Shown here: positions 45,121 to 54,298 of the stretch, in pieces | How the letters are laid out: each line of letters starts with the position of its first letter | Position numbering within the stretch: the stretch's first letter is position 1 | Virus record (IMG/VR): IMGVR_UViG_3300036770_003758 | Span: 1-64,000 of that record | Length of the DNA stretch: 64,000 nt | DNA from: a virus | Strand: one strand, 5' to 3' | The notes under the pieces: model-generated | Databases searched by the model: none | Told to the model about the DNA's origin: nothing | What the model saw: the letters and a program-made list of their open reading frames with translations, nothing else | Made by a program: the position numbers and the translations under genes

Positions 45121-45783
45121 TTACTCATAGCCCATTGCCTCAGATACTACAGGGAACCTGTGTTTAAATAGTGAAAGAATTTCATAAGCTACCTGACGAT
45201 GTTCTAGCTGCGTGTGTTCATCACAACGTACAGAAAGATAATGTATCCAAGAACGTACAGAACCTTTCATGTACATCGTAGTACTGGTAGCTAACGGTAA
45301 TATACTTCTTGCAGTTTCTCTAGATACATCAGCGTTTAACAACGCTTCATACGCATCAAAAGTAAGATCTGTGACCATACTTACAAGTTCATCAGCTTGG
45401 TACTGTTGATCGTGCAATGTTACAATAGGATTAAATTCTTCTTCAGAAGATTGTCTATTGTTCTTAGCTTGTTTACGTAAAGAGATAGGTTCTATGCCTT
45501 GTGCATTTGCATATCTCTGTGAACGTTCTTGAAAAGAAAAAGAACGATGTCTAAGAATCTGTGCTGCTATAAATCTACTGGTTACAATCTCAACAGTATA
45601 ATCTACCATTTCAAAAGGAGACCAGTGTTTTTTGTTGATCAGGTAGCGTAAAAGCTTAGGTGCTGTATTTAAGTTAAGTTGATTCTCTGGATTACTAACC
45701 CTAGCTTCATACACAATTAGATCTTCTGCTTTATCAATACCTTTTACTAAAGGCATTGTGATAGATACTTCAGATACTTTCAT
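45121..45783 (-). CDS. thyX: flavin-dependent thymidylate synthase
   Basis: 220 residues, normal length for ThyX. The signature R78-H-R-x7-S88 (RHRSFSFQERSQRY) is intact, as is the SARSILP-like site (SRETARSILPLATST, about 155-169) that holds the substrate-binding Ser/Arg. The enzyme makes dTMP from dUMP with FAD, NADPH and methylene-tetrahydrofolate, supplying DNA synthesis. Followed by small genes, preceded by two overlapping small genes. Confidence 0.95.
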   Translation of the reverse strand: MKVSEVSITMPLVKGIDKAEDLIVYEARVSNPENQLNLNTAPKLLRYLINKKHWSPFEMVDYTVEIVTSRFIAAQILRHRSFSFQERSQRYANAQGIEPISLRKQAKNNRQSSEEEFNPIVTLHDQQYQADELVSMVTDLTFDAYEALLNADVSRETARSILPLATSTTMYMKGSVRSWIHYLSVRCDEHTQLEHRQVAYEILSLFKHRFPVVSEAMGYE

Positions 45784-45788
45784 AGTGT

Positions 45789-46028
45789 TTACATTAACGA
45801 TAGGATAAATTCATAAGCTTGTGCTAATTTTTCGACATGAGTTTGCTTACTAGAATTTTCCATAATGTGATTAAATATAAGACTTAAACTCTTTACTTGT
45901 AAGGAGTCGTCTATGTTTAGATTAGGTATTTCGTGTTCGCTGTAATGGGTTAGATACAGAGACATTATCCTTAACTTCTGTATCTTCGGTAGCCTTTGAA
46001 AACTTTCTGATAAATCTGCGATGTTCAT
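45789..46028 (-). CDS. small helical protein of unknown function
   Basis: 79 residues from ATG 46028; a shorter form from 45965 would reduce overlap with the zinc-finger-like gene from 107 to 44 nt. Helical, with SESFQRLPKIQKLRIMSLYL (about 7-26). It precedes thyX by 5 nt. No family recognised. Confidence 0.5.
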   Translation of the reverse strand: MNIADLSESFQRLPKIQKLRIMSLYLTHYSEHEIPNLNIDDSLQVKSLSLIFNHIMENSSKQTHVEKLAQAYEFILSLM

Positions 46029-46119
46029 TTTTTGGATTTTTAGAACAATAATACAAATCATTTACGGTTTTACAACCATTTTCTTGACCACAAACTACAC
46101 ATTTCTCAACTTGCTTCAT
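45922..46119 (-). CDS. small zinc-finger-like protein
   Basis: 65 residues. KCVVCGQENGCKTVNDLYYC (6-25) has a C-x2-C...C...C pattern that could bind zinc. The rest is basic then Ser/Thr-rich. It overlaps the 71-residue DUF3310 gene by 14 nt and the next small gene extensively, so one of the two overlapping frames may use a different start. Confidence 0.55.
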   Translation of the reverse strand: MKQVEKCVVCGQENGCKTVNDLYYCSKNPKNEHRRFIRKFSKATEDTEVKDNVSVSNPLQRTRNT

Positions 46120-46321
46120 CTTCTAAGTTTTTTATATGCCTGTTTAAATACCACTGTGCTTTTTTAAGATCTTCAATAGTCTTGTTTTCATCTTTGCGAC
46201 CTGCACGTAGTATGTACTTAAGCACGTTACCTAAATGAAACCCTAAGTTTTTAGCTTCAATGATTTTAATAGGCTCGTAAATATCATCTTTACCGCCATA
46301 ATGTTCTGGATGATCTATCAT
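46106..46321 (-). CDS. DUF3310 family protein
   Basis: 71 residues with the full signature of this small phage family: DHPEHYGG (3-10), EPIKIIEA (about 16-23), GFHLGNVLKYILRAGRKDEN (about 27-46) and EDLKKAQWYLNRHI. DUF3310 proteins are sometimes described as nucleotide-kinase-like; the activity is uncertain. The start is in an ATGA overlap with the primase stop. Confidence 0.9.
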   Translation of the reverse strand: MIDHPEHYGGKDDIYEPIKIIEAKNLGFHLGNVLKYILRAGRKDENKTIEDLKKAQWYLNRHIKNLEDEAS

Positions 46322-47292
46322 TGTAGTGCAGTTATTAACATGTTTCTAGCAATATTGCTAAAACCAGCAACAACTAAATCATCAGTGTCTTTACCTAGTT
46401 GTTGTGGGTAAAACAACTTTTTACTGTCAGTGATCATAGAACTTAACCTTTTAGCACCTTCTACACCAGCTTGATCATTGTCGTATACAATAACTTTTTT
46501 AGAGTACTTATTTAAAAAGCTAAGGTCAGAAGGTATAGTACCTTCACTTTGAAAAGCGTATGTATCGCATCCTGTAAGCTTGTTAATAAGCAATCCGTCT
46601 TTGTAAGATTTTGTAACGATACAACTAGGTGTACCTGTTTCCCATTTCCACACGTCGTTTTTAACAGCAGTAGATAATGGAAATCTTTTATCTTTTTCGT
46701 TGTACGGACAATACATTTTAAACCTTAGTGTATCTTGAAATGTAAGTGCATAGCATGGATATGTCTTAGGATAATATGCTCTACCATCCACCCAATATCT
46801 ATACACAGAATAACAAGGTTGCTTAGATTGTAATAACTCAGGATAAGATACATCTCTCTTAGCCCAGTAATCTACATCAGATAAAGTGTATGTGACTTCA
46901 CCGTTGTCCATGTAAGCTTCGTAATACACATCTTTTTTAGTATCTGTTTGCGTGACAACAAACTGTGTTACTTTAAACATAGGCCTGTTAACACTTATTG
47001 GTACTTTGTGGTATACAAAATTAGCTAACAGTTGTTCAGCTTCGTTAAATTGTATACCTTTGAGGTGCGCAAGTGCGTGTATTACAGTATATTTATTATA
47101 CTCTTGAAAAGCCCAATCAGTAAATAACATGATACCGTTGTACGTACGCAGATAACAATTAGCTCTAGTATCTGCTCTAAATGGACTAGTGATTAATTGA
47201 TTAGGTTCTACATCTTGACCTAATACCATAGACCATAACACACGCTGATCTACATTGCGCAAGTTAAATTTGGTGTTTGTAATTCCATACAT
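46318..47292 (-). CDS. DNA primase with TOPRIM domain
   Basis: 324 residues. The N-terminus carries SPFRADTRANC (36-46) and IMLFTDWAF (54-62), a remnant of the CHC2-type zinc-binding part. The TOPRIM core is CIVTKSYKDGLLINKL (224-239) and KVIVYDNDQAGVEGAKRL (266-283) with the D-x-D metal site (D271, D273). It would make RNA primers for the DnaB-like helicase and PolB encoded upstream. It follows a strong terminator hairpin by only 14 nt. Confidence 0.88.
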   Translation of the reverse strand: MYGITNTKFNLRNVDQRVLWSMVLGQDVEPNQLITSPFRADTRANCYLRTYNGIMLFTDWAFQEYNKYTVIHALAHLKGIQFNEAEQLLANFVYHKVPISVNRPMFKVTQFVVTQTDTKKDVYYEAYMDNGEVTYTLSDVDYWAKRDVSYPELLQSKQPCYSVYRYWVDGRAYYPKTYPCYALTFQDTLRFKMYCPYNEKDKRFPLSTAVKNDVWKWETGTPSCIVTKSYKDGLLINKLTGCDTYAFQSEGTIPSDLSFLNKYSKKVIVYDNDQAGVEGAKRLSSMITDSKKLFYPQQLGKDTDDLVVAGFSNIARNMLITALQ

Positions 47293-47305
47293 GACGGTTT
47301 TGTTT

Positions 47306-47342
47306 AAAAAGAGAAGGAGGTACCTGCAAAGTACCTCCCTTC
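47306..47342 (-). terminator. terminator between ssDNA-binding-like gene and primase
   Basis: Stem GAAGGGAGGTAC with GTACCTCCTTC on the minus strand (one bulge), 7-nt loop, followed by TCTTTTT. It ends 14 nt before the primase ATG, leaving no room for a normal promoter, so it probably attenuates rather than ends transcription. Confidence 0.8.
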
Positions 47343-47355
47343 TAAAAATGGAAAA

Positions 47356-48009
47356 TCAAAAGTCGGTTTCACCTTTAATTACAGGCGCTGGTGCATTAGG
47401 GTTATCCTTAGTCCAGCGTACTGATTTCATGTACTTGGTGTCTGGGTCTCCAATCTTCTTAGGGTTGAGAACCGTACAGAAGAAATCTCCAACTACGTAC
47501 ATCTCATCAGGTACTTCCATGTACTGTGAGTTAGCTTTGAACCCTGCTGCAATAGTACCTTCTACGGTGTTGTACGAAGCAGGTAACATGGACTTAGCCA
47601 TGATTACAAATTGATCAAAGCTAGGCTCGTGGACACCAGGTACAAAGTTATTGGCTTGCACCCATTGGTTTATCTTTTCCACCCATACATCTTCGGTAAC
47701 AAACCCTGTGACGATATGCTTGATGTAAGAGCTGAGGTCTTTCATCTTTGAGCCTGCAATATCATCAACAGTGCGCACGGTACCGTCTTTTTTCTTGAAC
47801 CTTTCCGGGTATTTGTCAAGGTCAGAAGCAATTTTGCCCTTGTCGATGGGAAACTTGCGAACGCTTAGATCTAAGCCATTTTCAAGCTTAAATACAATGT
47901 CCAGCACAGGGCCTTTGTACTTATCTGTTGTCACCATGGACAACTCGAACTTCTCCAGCGTGCACTTCTGTACACCAGCTTTTGTTGATGGAGTGGTTTC
48001 TCCGTACAT
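47356..48009 (-). CDS. probable single-stranded-DNA-binding protein analogue
   Basis: 217 residues. Beta-rich N-terminal half (CTLEKFELSMVTTDKYKGPV, about 16-35) and a flexible C-terminus ending in the short acidic-aromatic tip GETDF, like the peptides by which SSBs recruit partners. It lies between the Sak4-like ATPase and primase genes, the usual place for an SSB. Codons are richer in G/C than neighbours, which suggests strong expression, as does its own terminator. I do not see a clear OB-fold signature, so this is mainly context. Confidence 0.5.
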   Translation of the reverse strand: MYGETTPSTKAGVQKCTLEKFELSMVTTDKYKGPVLDIVFKLENGLDLSVRKFPIDKGKIASDLDKYPERFKKKDGTVRTVDDIAGSKMKDLSSYIKHIVTGFVTEDVWVEKINQWVQANNFVPGVHEPSFDQFVIMAKSMLPASYNTVEGTIAAGFKANSQYMEVPDEMYVVGDFFCTVLNPKKIGDPDTKYMKSVRWTKDNPNAPAPVIKGETDF

Positions 48010-48023
48010 AACGATAATATTTA

Positions 48024-48788
48024 TTAGTTAAGAAAATCCGTTTCTAACCCAAAATACTCAGATATCACCTTTAACGCTTCACCTGCGTCGTTGATCAAAG
48101 TACCATCGCCTTTGAACATACCGTAAGGTGCTCGTGCTGGAGTATCACCGAGTGGCTTAGTCCTGAACACATACTTAGGTTGTTGTGTCATAGGATCTGT
48201 TTGCACATCGGTGACTAAGATAATGTCCCAGAGCGAAGCTAAAGGTACATTCTTTTTCAACATTTGACCAGCACAAGATATTTCATGTTTGGTTCGCATA
48301 ATGTAACCATCCATGATTTCTGTTGCTGTCAAGTGAAAGTTAAAAATAATAAATAAATCTTCTCGGTTCAACTTAGGGTTAGCAGTAATTTTATCTAAGG
48401 CATCAAACATTTTGTAAGTGTTGACACCTAGATCAGCCCAATCTTGGCGTTCAAGCTTAGACTTTTGCATTACTGTTTTACCCATCGTAAAGTTAGCGTC
48501 GTCAACTACAATAACTTTAATGTCAGGTCTTTTTTCTGCTACGTAAATAAGTACGTCAGCAATCTTTTCTGGATCTATGGTGGCTAAATACCTACCACCT
48601 TCCATGATTTTTTTGTCAGCGTTGAATACATTGCGCCAGTTAGGTACTGGAATAAGCTTACCAGGACCAGCACAGGTAATGTACAACGTCTTGTCAACAG
48701 GTAAACCTTTAATCCCTAGCTCTTCGTTAGGAAATAACGATGTAGTTTTACCTGACGCTGGATAACCAGCAATTACAAATGATACCAT
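48024..48788 (-). CDS. Sak4/AAA_24-like recombination ATPase
   Basis: 254 residues. Walker A GYPASGKTT (8-16), Walker B KVIVVDDANF (91-100), and a RecA-like core with FIIFNFHLTATEI (sensor region). This matches phage Sak4-type single-strand annealing ATPases (AAA_24). It would work with the ExoVIII-like nuclease and the SSB-like protein next to it in homologous repair or recombination-dependent replication. Confidence 0.85.
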   Translation of the reverse strand: MVSFVIAGYPASGKTTSLFPNEELGIKGLPVDKTLYITCAGPGKLIPVPNWRNVFNADKKIMEGGRYLATIDPEKIADVLIYVAEKRPDIKVIVVDDANFTMGKTVMQKSKLERQDWADLGVNTYKMFDALDKITANPKLNREDLFIIFNFHLTATEIMDGYIMRTKHEISCAGQMLKKNVPLASLWDIILVTDVQTDPMTQQPKYVFRTKPLGDTPARAPYGMFKGDGTLINDAGEALKVISEYFGLETDFLN

Positions 48789-48800
48789 AATTAATCAGTT

Positions 48801-49862
48801 TTAAATTTCATAAAAGTGTGAACCACCAACAAAACCTAATCGCATATCCGCGTTATCGCCGTAACGATTCTCTACAATGTGCGCAGATCTGTACTTCGCA
48901 GCACCAGCTTGGTTAAACGCTACGAAATCATAGCCCATGTGTTTAGTTAACCTGTAGCTAGGATCTGATGGGTCCATCATGGTAATCATTACGGAACAAT
49001 CTTCGGAGATATTACCAGTATCTTTAATCGAATCTGATGTAGGTTTTATCTTATCACCGTAAAACTTTAACGTATCTACATTTACCCACCTGTTCAAGTG
49101 AATCACACCAATGTTTACATGACCAAATATCCTAGCAGATTCTACAAGGTAACTAGACATTGCGTCTACGTTATCTTTCATACCATAACCACGTTCACGA
49201 TGCAATTGCCGCATGTGGTCTATGATATTAATTACAATCTTGTTAGGGTTATTTGGTTTGTAACCAACAATACGTTCTACTATTTTAGTACCAGTATCTT
49301 CTTGAATGTTATACTGTTGCGTAATCAACGTACCATTTTCACTAGCATGTTGTCTGAAGTACTTGCTTAAACCAGTAGGGTTATCTTTACCTAACCAGTT
49401 TATTTTACCTTTATGTAACAACACACCATCTTCTGAGTACTCGCCAGATATAGGTACTACGTAGTCTTTGTAAATGCGTTCAATAATACGATAATGATCA
49501 TCGCTAACACGAATCCTAGAACCATCTGGGTTTAACTTCCTACCCATAATGTAGTCAGTGCCTAGTATAATCCTATGCTCTAAGTAAATCTTTCTTGAAA
49601 TCATCTTAGCTTCAATATCTTGTCTTGGCATCTCTGTTGATACAAAGTTATACTCGATATCTAAGTCTGGATTAAGTTCAATTAAAGAATTGACAAAGAA
49701 CTCTGTAACAAATGTAGACTTACCTACTTTTTGTTCTGAAGCAATGGCTATGTACATTCCTGGATGTATACCATTCATGTTCATATTCATGGTTTTAGAT
49801 GCTGTTTTAGCACCGTTGATCTCACCACGCATTGCTTTTTGAATGTGAAATAGTAAGCTCAT
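48801..49862 (-). CDS. replicative DnaB-like helicase (RecA core)
   Basis: 353 residues. Walker A ASEQKVGKST (41-50), Walker B in KIVINIIDHMRQL (about 210-222), and VNIGVIHLNRWVNV (motif 3) follow the DnaB/T7 gp4 core. There is no primase domain; primase is a separate gene downstream. The protein lacks the usual DnaB N-terminal domain. The ATG overlaps the upstream stop (TAATG). Confidence 0.85.
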   Translation of the reverse strand: MSLLFHIQKAMRGEINGAKTASKTMNMNMNGIHPGMYIAIASEQKVGKSTFVTEFFVNSLIELNPDLDIEYNFVSTEMPRQDIEAKMISRKIYLEHRIILGTDYIMGRKLNPDGSRIRVSDDHYRIIERIYKDYVVPISGEYSEDGVLLHKGKINWLGKDNPTGLSKYFRQHASENGTLITQQYNIQEDTGTKIVERIVGYKPNNPNKIVINIIDHMRQLHRERGYGMKDNVDAMSSYLVESARIFGHVNIGVIHLNRWVNVDTLKFYGDKIKPTSDSIKDTGNISEDCSVMITMMDPSDPSYRLTKHMGYDFVAFNQAGAAKYRSAHIVENRYGDNADMRLGFVGGSHFYEI

Positions 49863-50371
49863 TAGGCAATCTTGTAGGCTATGCTAGCGTCATTTCTTAG
49901 AAATGATTTCAATGACTTAGCTTTACCTGTTTGTTGATAATAGTTTGCTGTAGCTTGTATTAGTTTTTCTAGGTTAAAGTCATCCGTAGACATTTTAAAT
50001 CTAGCGAACAACAATCTGGTTTCTTCATCGCTGGTAAGTACAGTGTAATCTTGTAAATTGTAGCTAAAGCCTTGTAGTTGCATACCAGCGTCAATAAGAC
50101 CTTGTAAAAAGCCATCAAAGTCTTTGTCGTTAGGTACATCAACGTACAATGGATAACGTAATGTTACATTGCCATCTTCATCTACAGTGCACAAGTTAAT
50201 CCTGAACAAATGTTCGTTCTCAGTAGTTAGCAAATCTTTGTCGATAAGCTCTTCAAGTAGTCCATGTGTAGGGTGTGCTATCGAGAAACAAAAGAATAGG
50301 GCACTAGCCCTATCTATTGTTATTTCATCGATAGCGTCAAGCAATTTCTGGTTAATCGGTAAAATGTCCAT
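49862..50371 (-). CDS. replication-block protein of unknown function
   Basis: 169 residues from ATG 50371 (an in-frame TTG lies at 50377). Two-domain look: acidic alpha/beta first part, then a helical end with LEKLIQATANYYQQTGKAKS (about 133-152). It sits between two helicase genes, so a helicase loader or accessory is possible, but no motif shows it. Overlaps the SF2 helicase stop by 20 nt. Confidence 0.6.
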   Translation of the reverse strand: MDILPINQKLLDAIDEITIDRASALFFCFSIAHPTHGLLEELIDKDLLTTENEHLFRINLCTVDEDGNVTLRYPLYVDVPNDKDFDGFLQGLIDAGMQLQGFSYNLQDYTVLTSDEETRLLFARFKMSTDDFNLEKLIQATANYYQQTGKAKSLKSFLRNDASIAYKIA

Positions 50372-51572
50372 ATTCAAAGTTGTTTAATTCCGCAATGTGC
50401 AAAACCTTTGTCTTTTCTTCATAACCAGCGATAAACTTTTGAAAGTTTACATGGTCTTTGGTTACAGGTACGTACAGAACATAGACTACTGGGTTAACAC
50501 CTCTAGTAGACCTACCTCTTCTCTGAATGTTTTGAATATCCACGCCACTTAACGATAGTATTACTACAGCGTCAATATCAGATAAGTTAATACCTTCGTT
50601 AAGCATACGTACAGTATTCAATACTTTGATCTGTTTCGTGTTGAACTTGAAAATAGCTCTTTCAACTTCTTCTTTGGGCATCTTAGAGTGGATACAAGTA
50701 CCTTCAAGACCTTGTATTTGTTCAATAGTCTCTGCGAATACAACATATCGCTTACCTTTAAGATGTTGCTGTATGTATTGCATGTACTTAGCTTTGTGGT
50801 CAGCTAGTATTCTTTTGCGAAGCGCACCTAACGGTAGCCATCGAGTGTCTTTTACCCACTGTTGTTTACAGTGATAGTAATAGTTTTTCCAATAATCCAT
50901 CTCTGATGATACTACATTAAGGTACTCTTCAAAAGTACAACCTTGCACAAAGAAATCTGTGTTTATAAAACGCTTGCGACGTTCGTAGTCTCTGTATGGA
51001 ATCTCATCACTACCACGGTTCATCCTCTTAACAGGTACGCTGTAAAGGGCTGTATCTAAGTCTACGGGTACTTCTAAGCCAACAATCTTCATTGGTGGTA
51101 TAATACCATTTTTCATACCTTCTGTGAGCGTAATACGCCATGATTTTACGTAGCCAGTAACTTCTTTAAGTAAAGCTCTGCGCTCTGTTGTGATAGAAGC
51201 AGACAAGCAAATACAGTACTCAAACTTGATCTTACGTAAATCTTTAGCTGACTCTGGTGTTAACCTATGACATTCGTCTAAGACGATACCTTTAAACGTA
51301 TGGTTCTCGTACTTATATAAAGAACGGTAATTAACAAACACAAAAGAAGGCTTTAAGTTAAACTTTTTACATTCTTCTATGATGTTTTTTTCTTGAACGT
51401 TCTGTGACATTACCCAAAGCCAAGTGCCACCAATTTCTTTAGGTGCTTTAAGCGCAGGTAATGTTTTACCAACACCAGTTTCCCAGTTTAAAAAGATACG
51501 TTTGTATTCTTTAATAAGCTCTACAGCTTTGTCTTGTATCTGAGTTAGATACTCAAAGTTTTTAGTAAACAT
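50352..51572 (-). CDS. SF2 (SNF2/UvsW-like) helicase
   Basis: 406 residues. Motif I NWETGVGKT (29-37), motif II VLDECHRL (about 95-102), motif III SASITTERR (about 119-127), motif V ILSLSGVDI and motif VI NIQRRGRSTRG (about 343-363) are all present. Such helicases remodel branched DNA or strip proteins from it in phage replication. The start overlaps the small acidic gene upstream. Confidence 0.9.
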   Translation of the reverse strand: MFTKNFEYLTQIQDKAVELIKEYKRIFLNWETGVGKTLPALKAPKEIGGTWLWVMSQNVQEKNIIEECKKFNLKPSFVFVNYRSLYKYENHTFKGIVLDECHRLTPESAKDLRKIKFEYCICLSASITTERRALLKEVTGYVKSWRITLTEGMKNGIIPPMKIVGLEVPVDLDTALYSVPVKRMNRGSDEIPYRDYERRKRFINTDFFVQGCTFEEYLNVVSSEMDYWKNYYYHCKQQWVKDTRWLPLGALRKRILADHKAKYMQYIQQHLKGKRYVVFAETIEQIQGLEGTCIHSKMPKEEVERAIFKFNTKQIKVLNTVRMLNEGINLSDIDAVVILSLSGVDIQNIQRRGRSTRGVNPVVYVLYVPVTKDHVNFQKFIAGYEEKTKVLHIAELNNFEYGHFTD

Positions 51573-51889
51573 TAGTTGTCATGATTTTCTTTGTAAAAAA
51601 CATACATTTGTCCGTCATCGTCTTCGTACATAGAGCAAAACAACATATCTGAATACAAGAGGTCTTCAACCCTAGACACAGGTTCTCCAGTATAAAAACC
51701 TTCTTGTGCAGATATGTAAAAAGCTATTTTACATTCAGCTATAAGTCTTTCCACACCGTCTTCGTCGTCTAAATCTTCGACAACATCCAGTGCTTCAGCA
51801 AAATAATCTGGATCTAATACCCAGACAAGTAATATATTCTCAGGGTATGTGTCAGCTATAGCTTTAAGCTCCATGTACATTAAGTTCAT
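51572..51889 (-). CDS. small acidic protein
   Basis: 105 residues, strongly acidic (ALDVVEDLDDEDGVERLIAE, about 33-52; MYEDDDGQMY, near 90). The charge pattern resembles DNA-mimic or polymerase-accessory proteins. It lies between PolB and the SF2 helicase, coupled to both by ATGA overlaps, so it may regulate one of them. No family recognised. Confidence 0.6.
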   Translation of the reverse strand: MNLMYMELKAIADTYPENILLVWVLDPDYFAEALDVVEDLDDEDGVERLIAECKIAFYISAQEGFYTGEPVSRVEDLLYSDMLFCSMYEDDDGQMYVFYKENHDN

Positions 51890-53760
51890 ATAAATAGCGT
51901 TAGTTGGTTTTGTATTAAACCAAGGTCTGTAAGTATTTCTTCTGCTTTACGTTTGTAAAAATTGTAGTCTATGTTGTAAGGACCTTTAACATACTTATTA
52001 AATATCGTAACCTTAGTAGATTTGATATTACCTAACGCATGTTTCTTACCTTGACGCTCTTTAAACAAAAAGTTTCCATCTTTAGAAACATAATACACAT
52101 TTAGACGCTGTGGTAATTGCTCATCACCCAGGTACATCGTGTAAGACTTATCTATCTTTTGCGCACCACAGAAATCGTAGATACAACACCTATCAAAAGT
52201 ATCTTGTAAAGGTGTGGTATTGACTAAATAATTTTGTACTGCTTTAGGTACTGCTAAAAAGTCCACCTTATTACCTAAGTCTGGGTCAGTAACAAACCAA
52301 CCTTTTTCTTTGATAGAACCATCTTCAAATACGCCTAAATAGCTGTTCACATTAAGCATATAAAGCGTATTGTATTTAAAATGTTCTAATTCAAAGCCAG
52401 TGTACTCTTCCCATTCTTTGCATTTAGCCATGAACTCGTCAAACTTATGTTCAGGTACATAAAGCTCAAAACCGTCAGTGTTAGCCATAATAGGTTCACA
52501 ACCTAAGCTGATAGCTTCTTCCAGTAACATCAACAAAAACAGTTGACCGTTAATAGTAATCCTAAAGAAACTGTATGGGTCATACACTGGTGAGTTTTCT
52601 TGGTTAAAGTTACCGATAGTACCATTAGCTGCTAACTTAAGCAAGTTAGCTTCTGGTGATTTACCTTGACCAGAATGTTTAAGTTTAAGTCTTTCTTTAC
52701 GGATGTAACCTAATTGCTCGTATAACTTACACTGTAACGTTTCAGCTAGTGCAGGGTAATAACCAGCGACATCTAAAGAATGAAAAATATACCCTGGTTT
52801 ATTACGATATGTAGCTGGTTTATTTTTACTATGCAAGCCACCTTGCTTAAGTTCAAACTGCACACCAGCTAATGTCACGTTAAGATGCAAAGGTTTTTTA
52901 CGGTGATGCTTGTTGACTTGAGTAAGTAGTACTTTAAGTTCGTGTGATTTGAATTTGATGCGATTGTCTACGACTTCATAGAAGAAATTAAAGTCCCTAG
53001 GTTCAGATATAGGCGCGTCGGTAAGTTTAAGTGCTACGTTAAGACCTAGTTTAACAGCATCTGCACTAAGTATAGATTTGTTAAACCCATACTTTTGTAT
53101 TGCTGCTTTACGTAGATCTATCATTTCAGGAAACGTAGTAGATTTACCTTGCCAGTTAAACTTTTTAGTAAGCAGATACCTTAAAATACCTAAGTCGTGA
53201 ACTGCGTTATATTCCAATAGCTTCATTCGCATATCATCCTGTACAGGTTGATCTGGTTTAATAGGTAACTCTTGAATAACAGGATAACGTAACTGCACAG
53301 CTAAGCCTTTTAAGCTTATTTTTTTGGTGATACGCAGCATTCTAGACCAGTACGTAAATAAGTCAATGTCGTGCCACTTGTGATGCCACTTATACTTCTT
53401 GTAATCTTCGTTCATAAACCAAGTGTCATCTGTAATCACTAAGTCTGAAAACATCTTAATGTCTTCGTTATTAGCTTCTGGGTTAAGACGCACGTAGTTT
53501 AGCACAGGACAATCGTAGTGTACACCGTTAAACGTAACTACTTCAGTTCTTTTCTGATCTAATAAGTTTAGGTAATGTATAAGTAACTGCCTATCGTCTT
53601 GGTACTTATCGTAAATAAAAACGTGGGTGCTACCGTTAAAATCAGTAACACCCACGCAAAAGAAATTTACAAAGCACTCAACGTCTAACCCAACTCTAGT
53701 AGCATTACAGAGTTGCGTATAAACGTATGGCATGTTTTGAATCATAGAAGGTGTGGTCAT
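51886..53760 (-). CDS. family B DNA polymerase with 3-5 exonuclease
   Basis: 624 residues, short for the family. Exonuclease motifs: LDVECF (25-30; D26, E28), FNGVHYDCP (77-85), YNAVHDLGI (184-192). Polymerase motif A is LDVAGYYP (329-336), motif B KLAANGTIGNFNQ (375-387), and motif C MANTDGFEL (425-433), where the usual DTDS is NTDG. It would be the replicative enzyme, with the primase and helicase encoded in the same block. The first 56 nt overlap the hydrolase gene. Confidence 0.92.
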   Translation of the reverse strand: MTTPSMIQNMPYVYTQLCNATRVGLDVECFVNFFCVGVTDFNGSTHVFIYDKYQDDRQLLIHYLNLLDQKRTEVVTFNGVHYDCPVLNYVRLNPEANNEDIKMFSDLVITDDTWFMNEDYKKYKWHHKWHDIDLFTYWSRMLRITKKISLKGLAVQLRYPVIQELPIKPDQPVQDDMRMKLLEYNAVHDLGILRYLLTKKFNWQGKSTTFPEMIDLRKAAIQKYGFNKSILSADAVKLGLNVALKLTDAPISEPRDFNFFYEVVDNRIKFKSHELKVLLTQVNKHHRKKPLHLNVTLAGVQFELKQGGLHSKNKPATYRNKPGYIFHSLDVAGYYPALAETLQCKLYEQLGYIRKERLKLKHSGQGKSPEANLLKLAANGTIGNFNQENSPVYDPYSFFRITINGQLFLLMLLEEAISLGCEPIMANTDGFELYVPEHKFDEFMAKCKEWEEYTGFELEHFKYNTLYMLNVNSYLGVFEDGSIKEKGWFVTDPDLGNKVDFLAVPKAVQNYLVNTTPLQDTFDRCCIYDFCGAQKIDKSYTMYLGDEQLPQRLNVYYVSKDGNFLFKERQGKKHALGNIKSTKVTIFNKYVKGPYNIDYNFYKRKAEEILTDLGLIQNQLTLFI

Positions 53761-54208
53761 GATACGTAACTACTTTTTCATTTTTAATAGTCCTTAACCA
53801 TTTCTTGTCAGTTGCAATTTTTTCGTTTGCAAAATACAATACTGTTTCTGGTAGAACTTTCTCTTCCATGACCAGTACTCTAAACGCAGCGTCATAAGAT
53901 TCTTGATTAGGTTTTTGATGAAAGTATTTAGTGCTTACACCGTCAAATTGTCCTTTAGACAATATTACGGAACGAATACTAGTTTTCACACCTAATTTTG
54001 AAAAATATTTCTGCCTGTTTACAACAACTTGTGCTACTGCTAGTTTACCGACCATAGGTTGATTACCAGCTTCGCAGTAAACAAGTCTTGCAAGTAGTTG
54101 TAAATCGTCACAAGACTTTGCTGATACTGTAATTGTGTCACCGTATGCTACATAAATAGGTTCTGGAGACACGAACATTAACGTAAACCATAAACATAAT
54201 TTCATCAT
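53705..54208 (-). CDS. SleB-type cell wall hydrolase with signal peptide
   Basis: 167 residues. The first 22 residues (KLCLWFTLMFVSPEP...) look like a signal peptide. The rest matches the Hydrolase_2/SleB pattern: LVYCEAGNQPMVGKLAVAQV (42-61) with catalytic Glu46, VVVNRQ (61-66) and GQFDGVS (86-92). SleB-type enzymes are lytic transglycosylases. Exported by Sec it could lyse without a holin. It is first after the terminator at 54257-54298 and overlaps the PolB gene by 56 nt. Confidence 0.85.
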   Translation of the reverse strand: MMKLCLWFTLMFVSPEPIYVAYGDTITVSAKSCDDLQLLARLVYCEAGNQPMVGKLAVAQVVVNRQKYFSKLGVKTSIRSVILSKGQFDGVSTKYFHQKPNQESYDAAFRVLVMEEKVLPETVLYFANEKIATDKKWLRTIKNEKVVTYHDHTFYDSKHAIRLYATL

Positions 54209-54256
54209 TATGTATTTGGTGAAACAATAACAAGGTACTTACACCTTGCCTTAGAC

Positions 54257-54298
54257 AAAAAAACTGTTTGAGTTAGGTGTTACCCTAACCCAAACAGT
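54257..54298 (-). terminator. strong intrinsic terminator after the AAA+ gene
   Basis: On the minus strand ACTGTTTGGGTTAGG pairs with CCTAACTCAAACAGT (one mismatch), 6-nt loop, followed by seven T and GTCTAA. It should end the transcript that carries the micro-gene array and the AAA+ gene. Confidence 0.9.
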
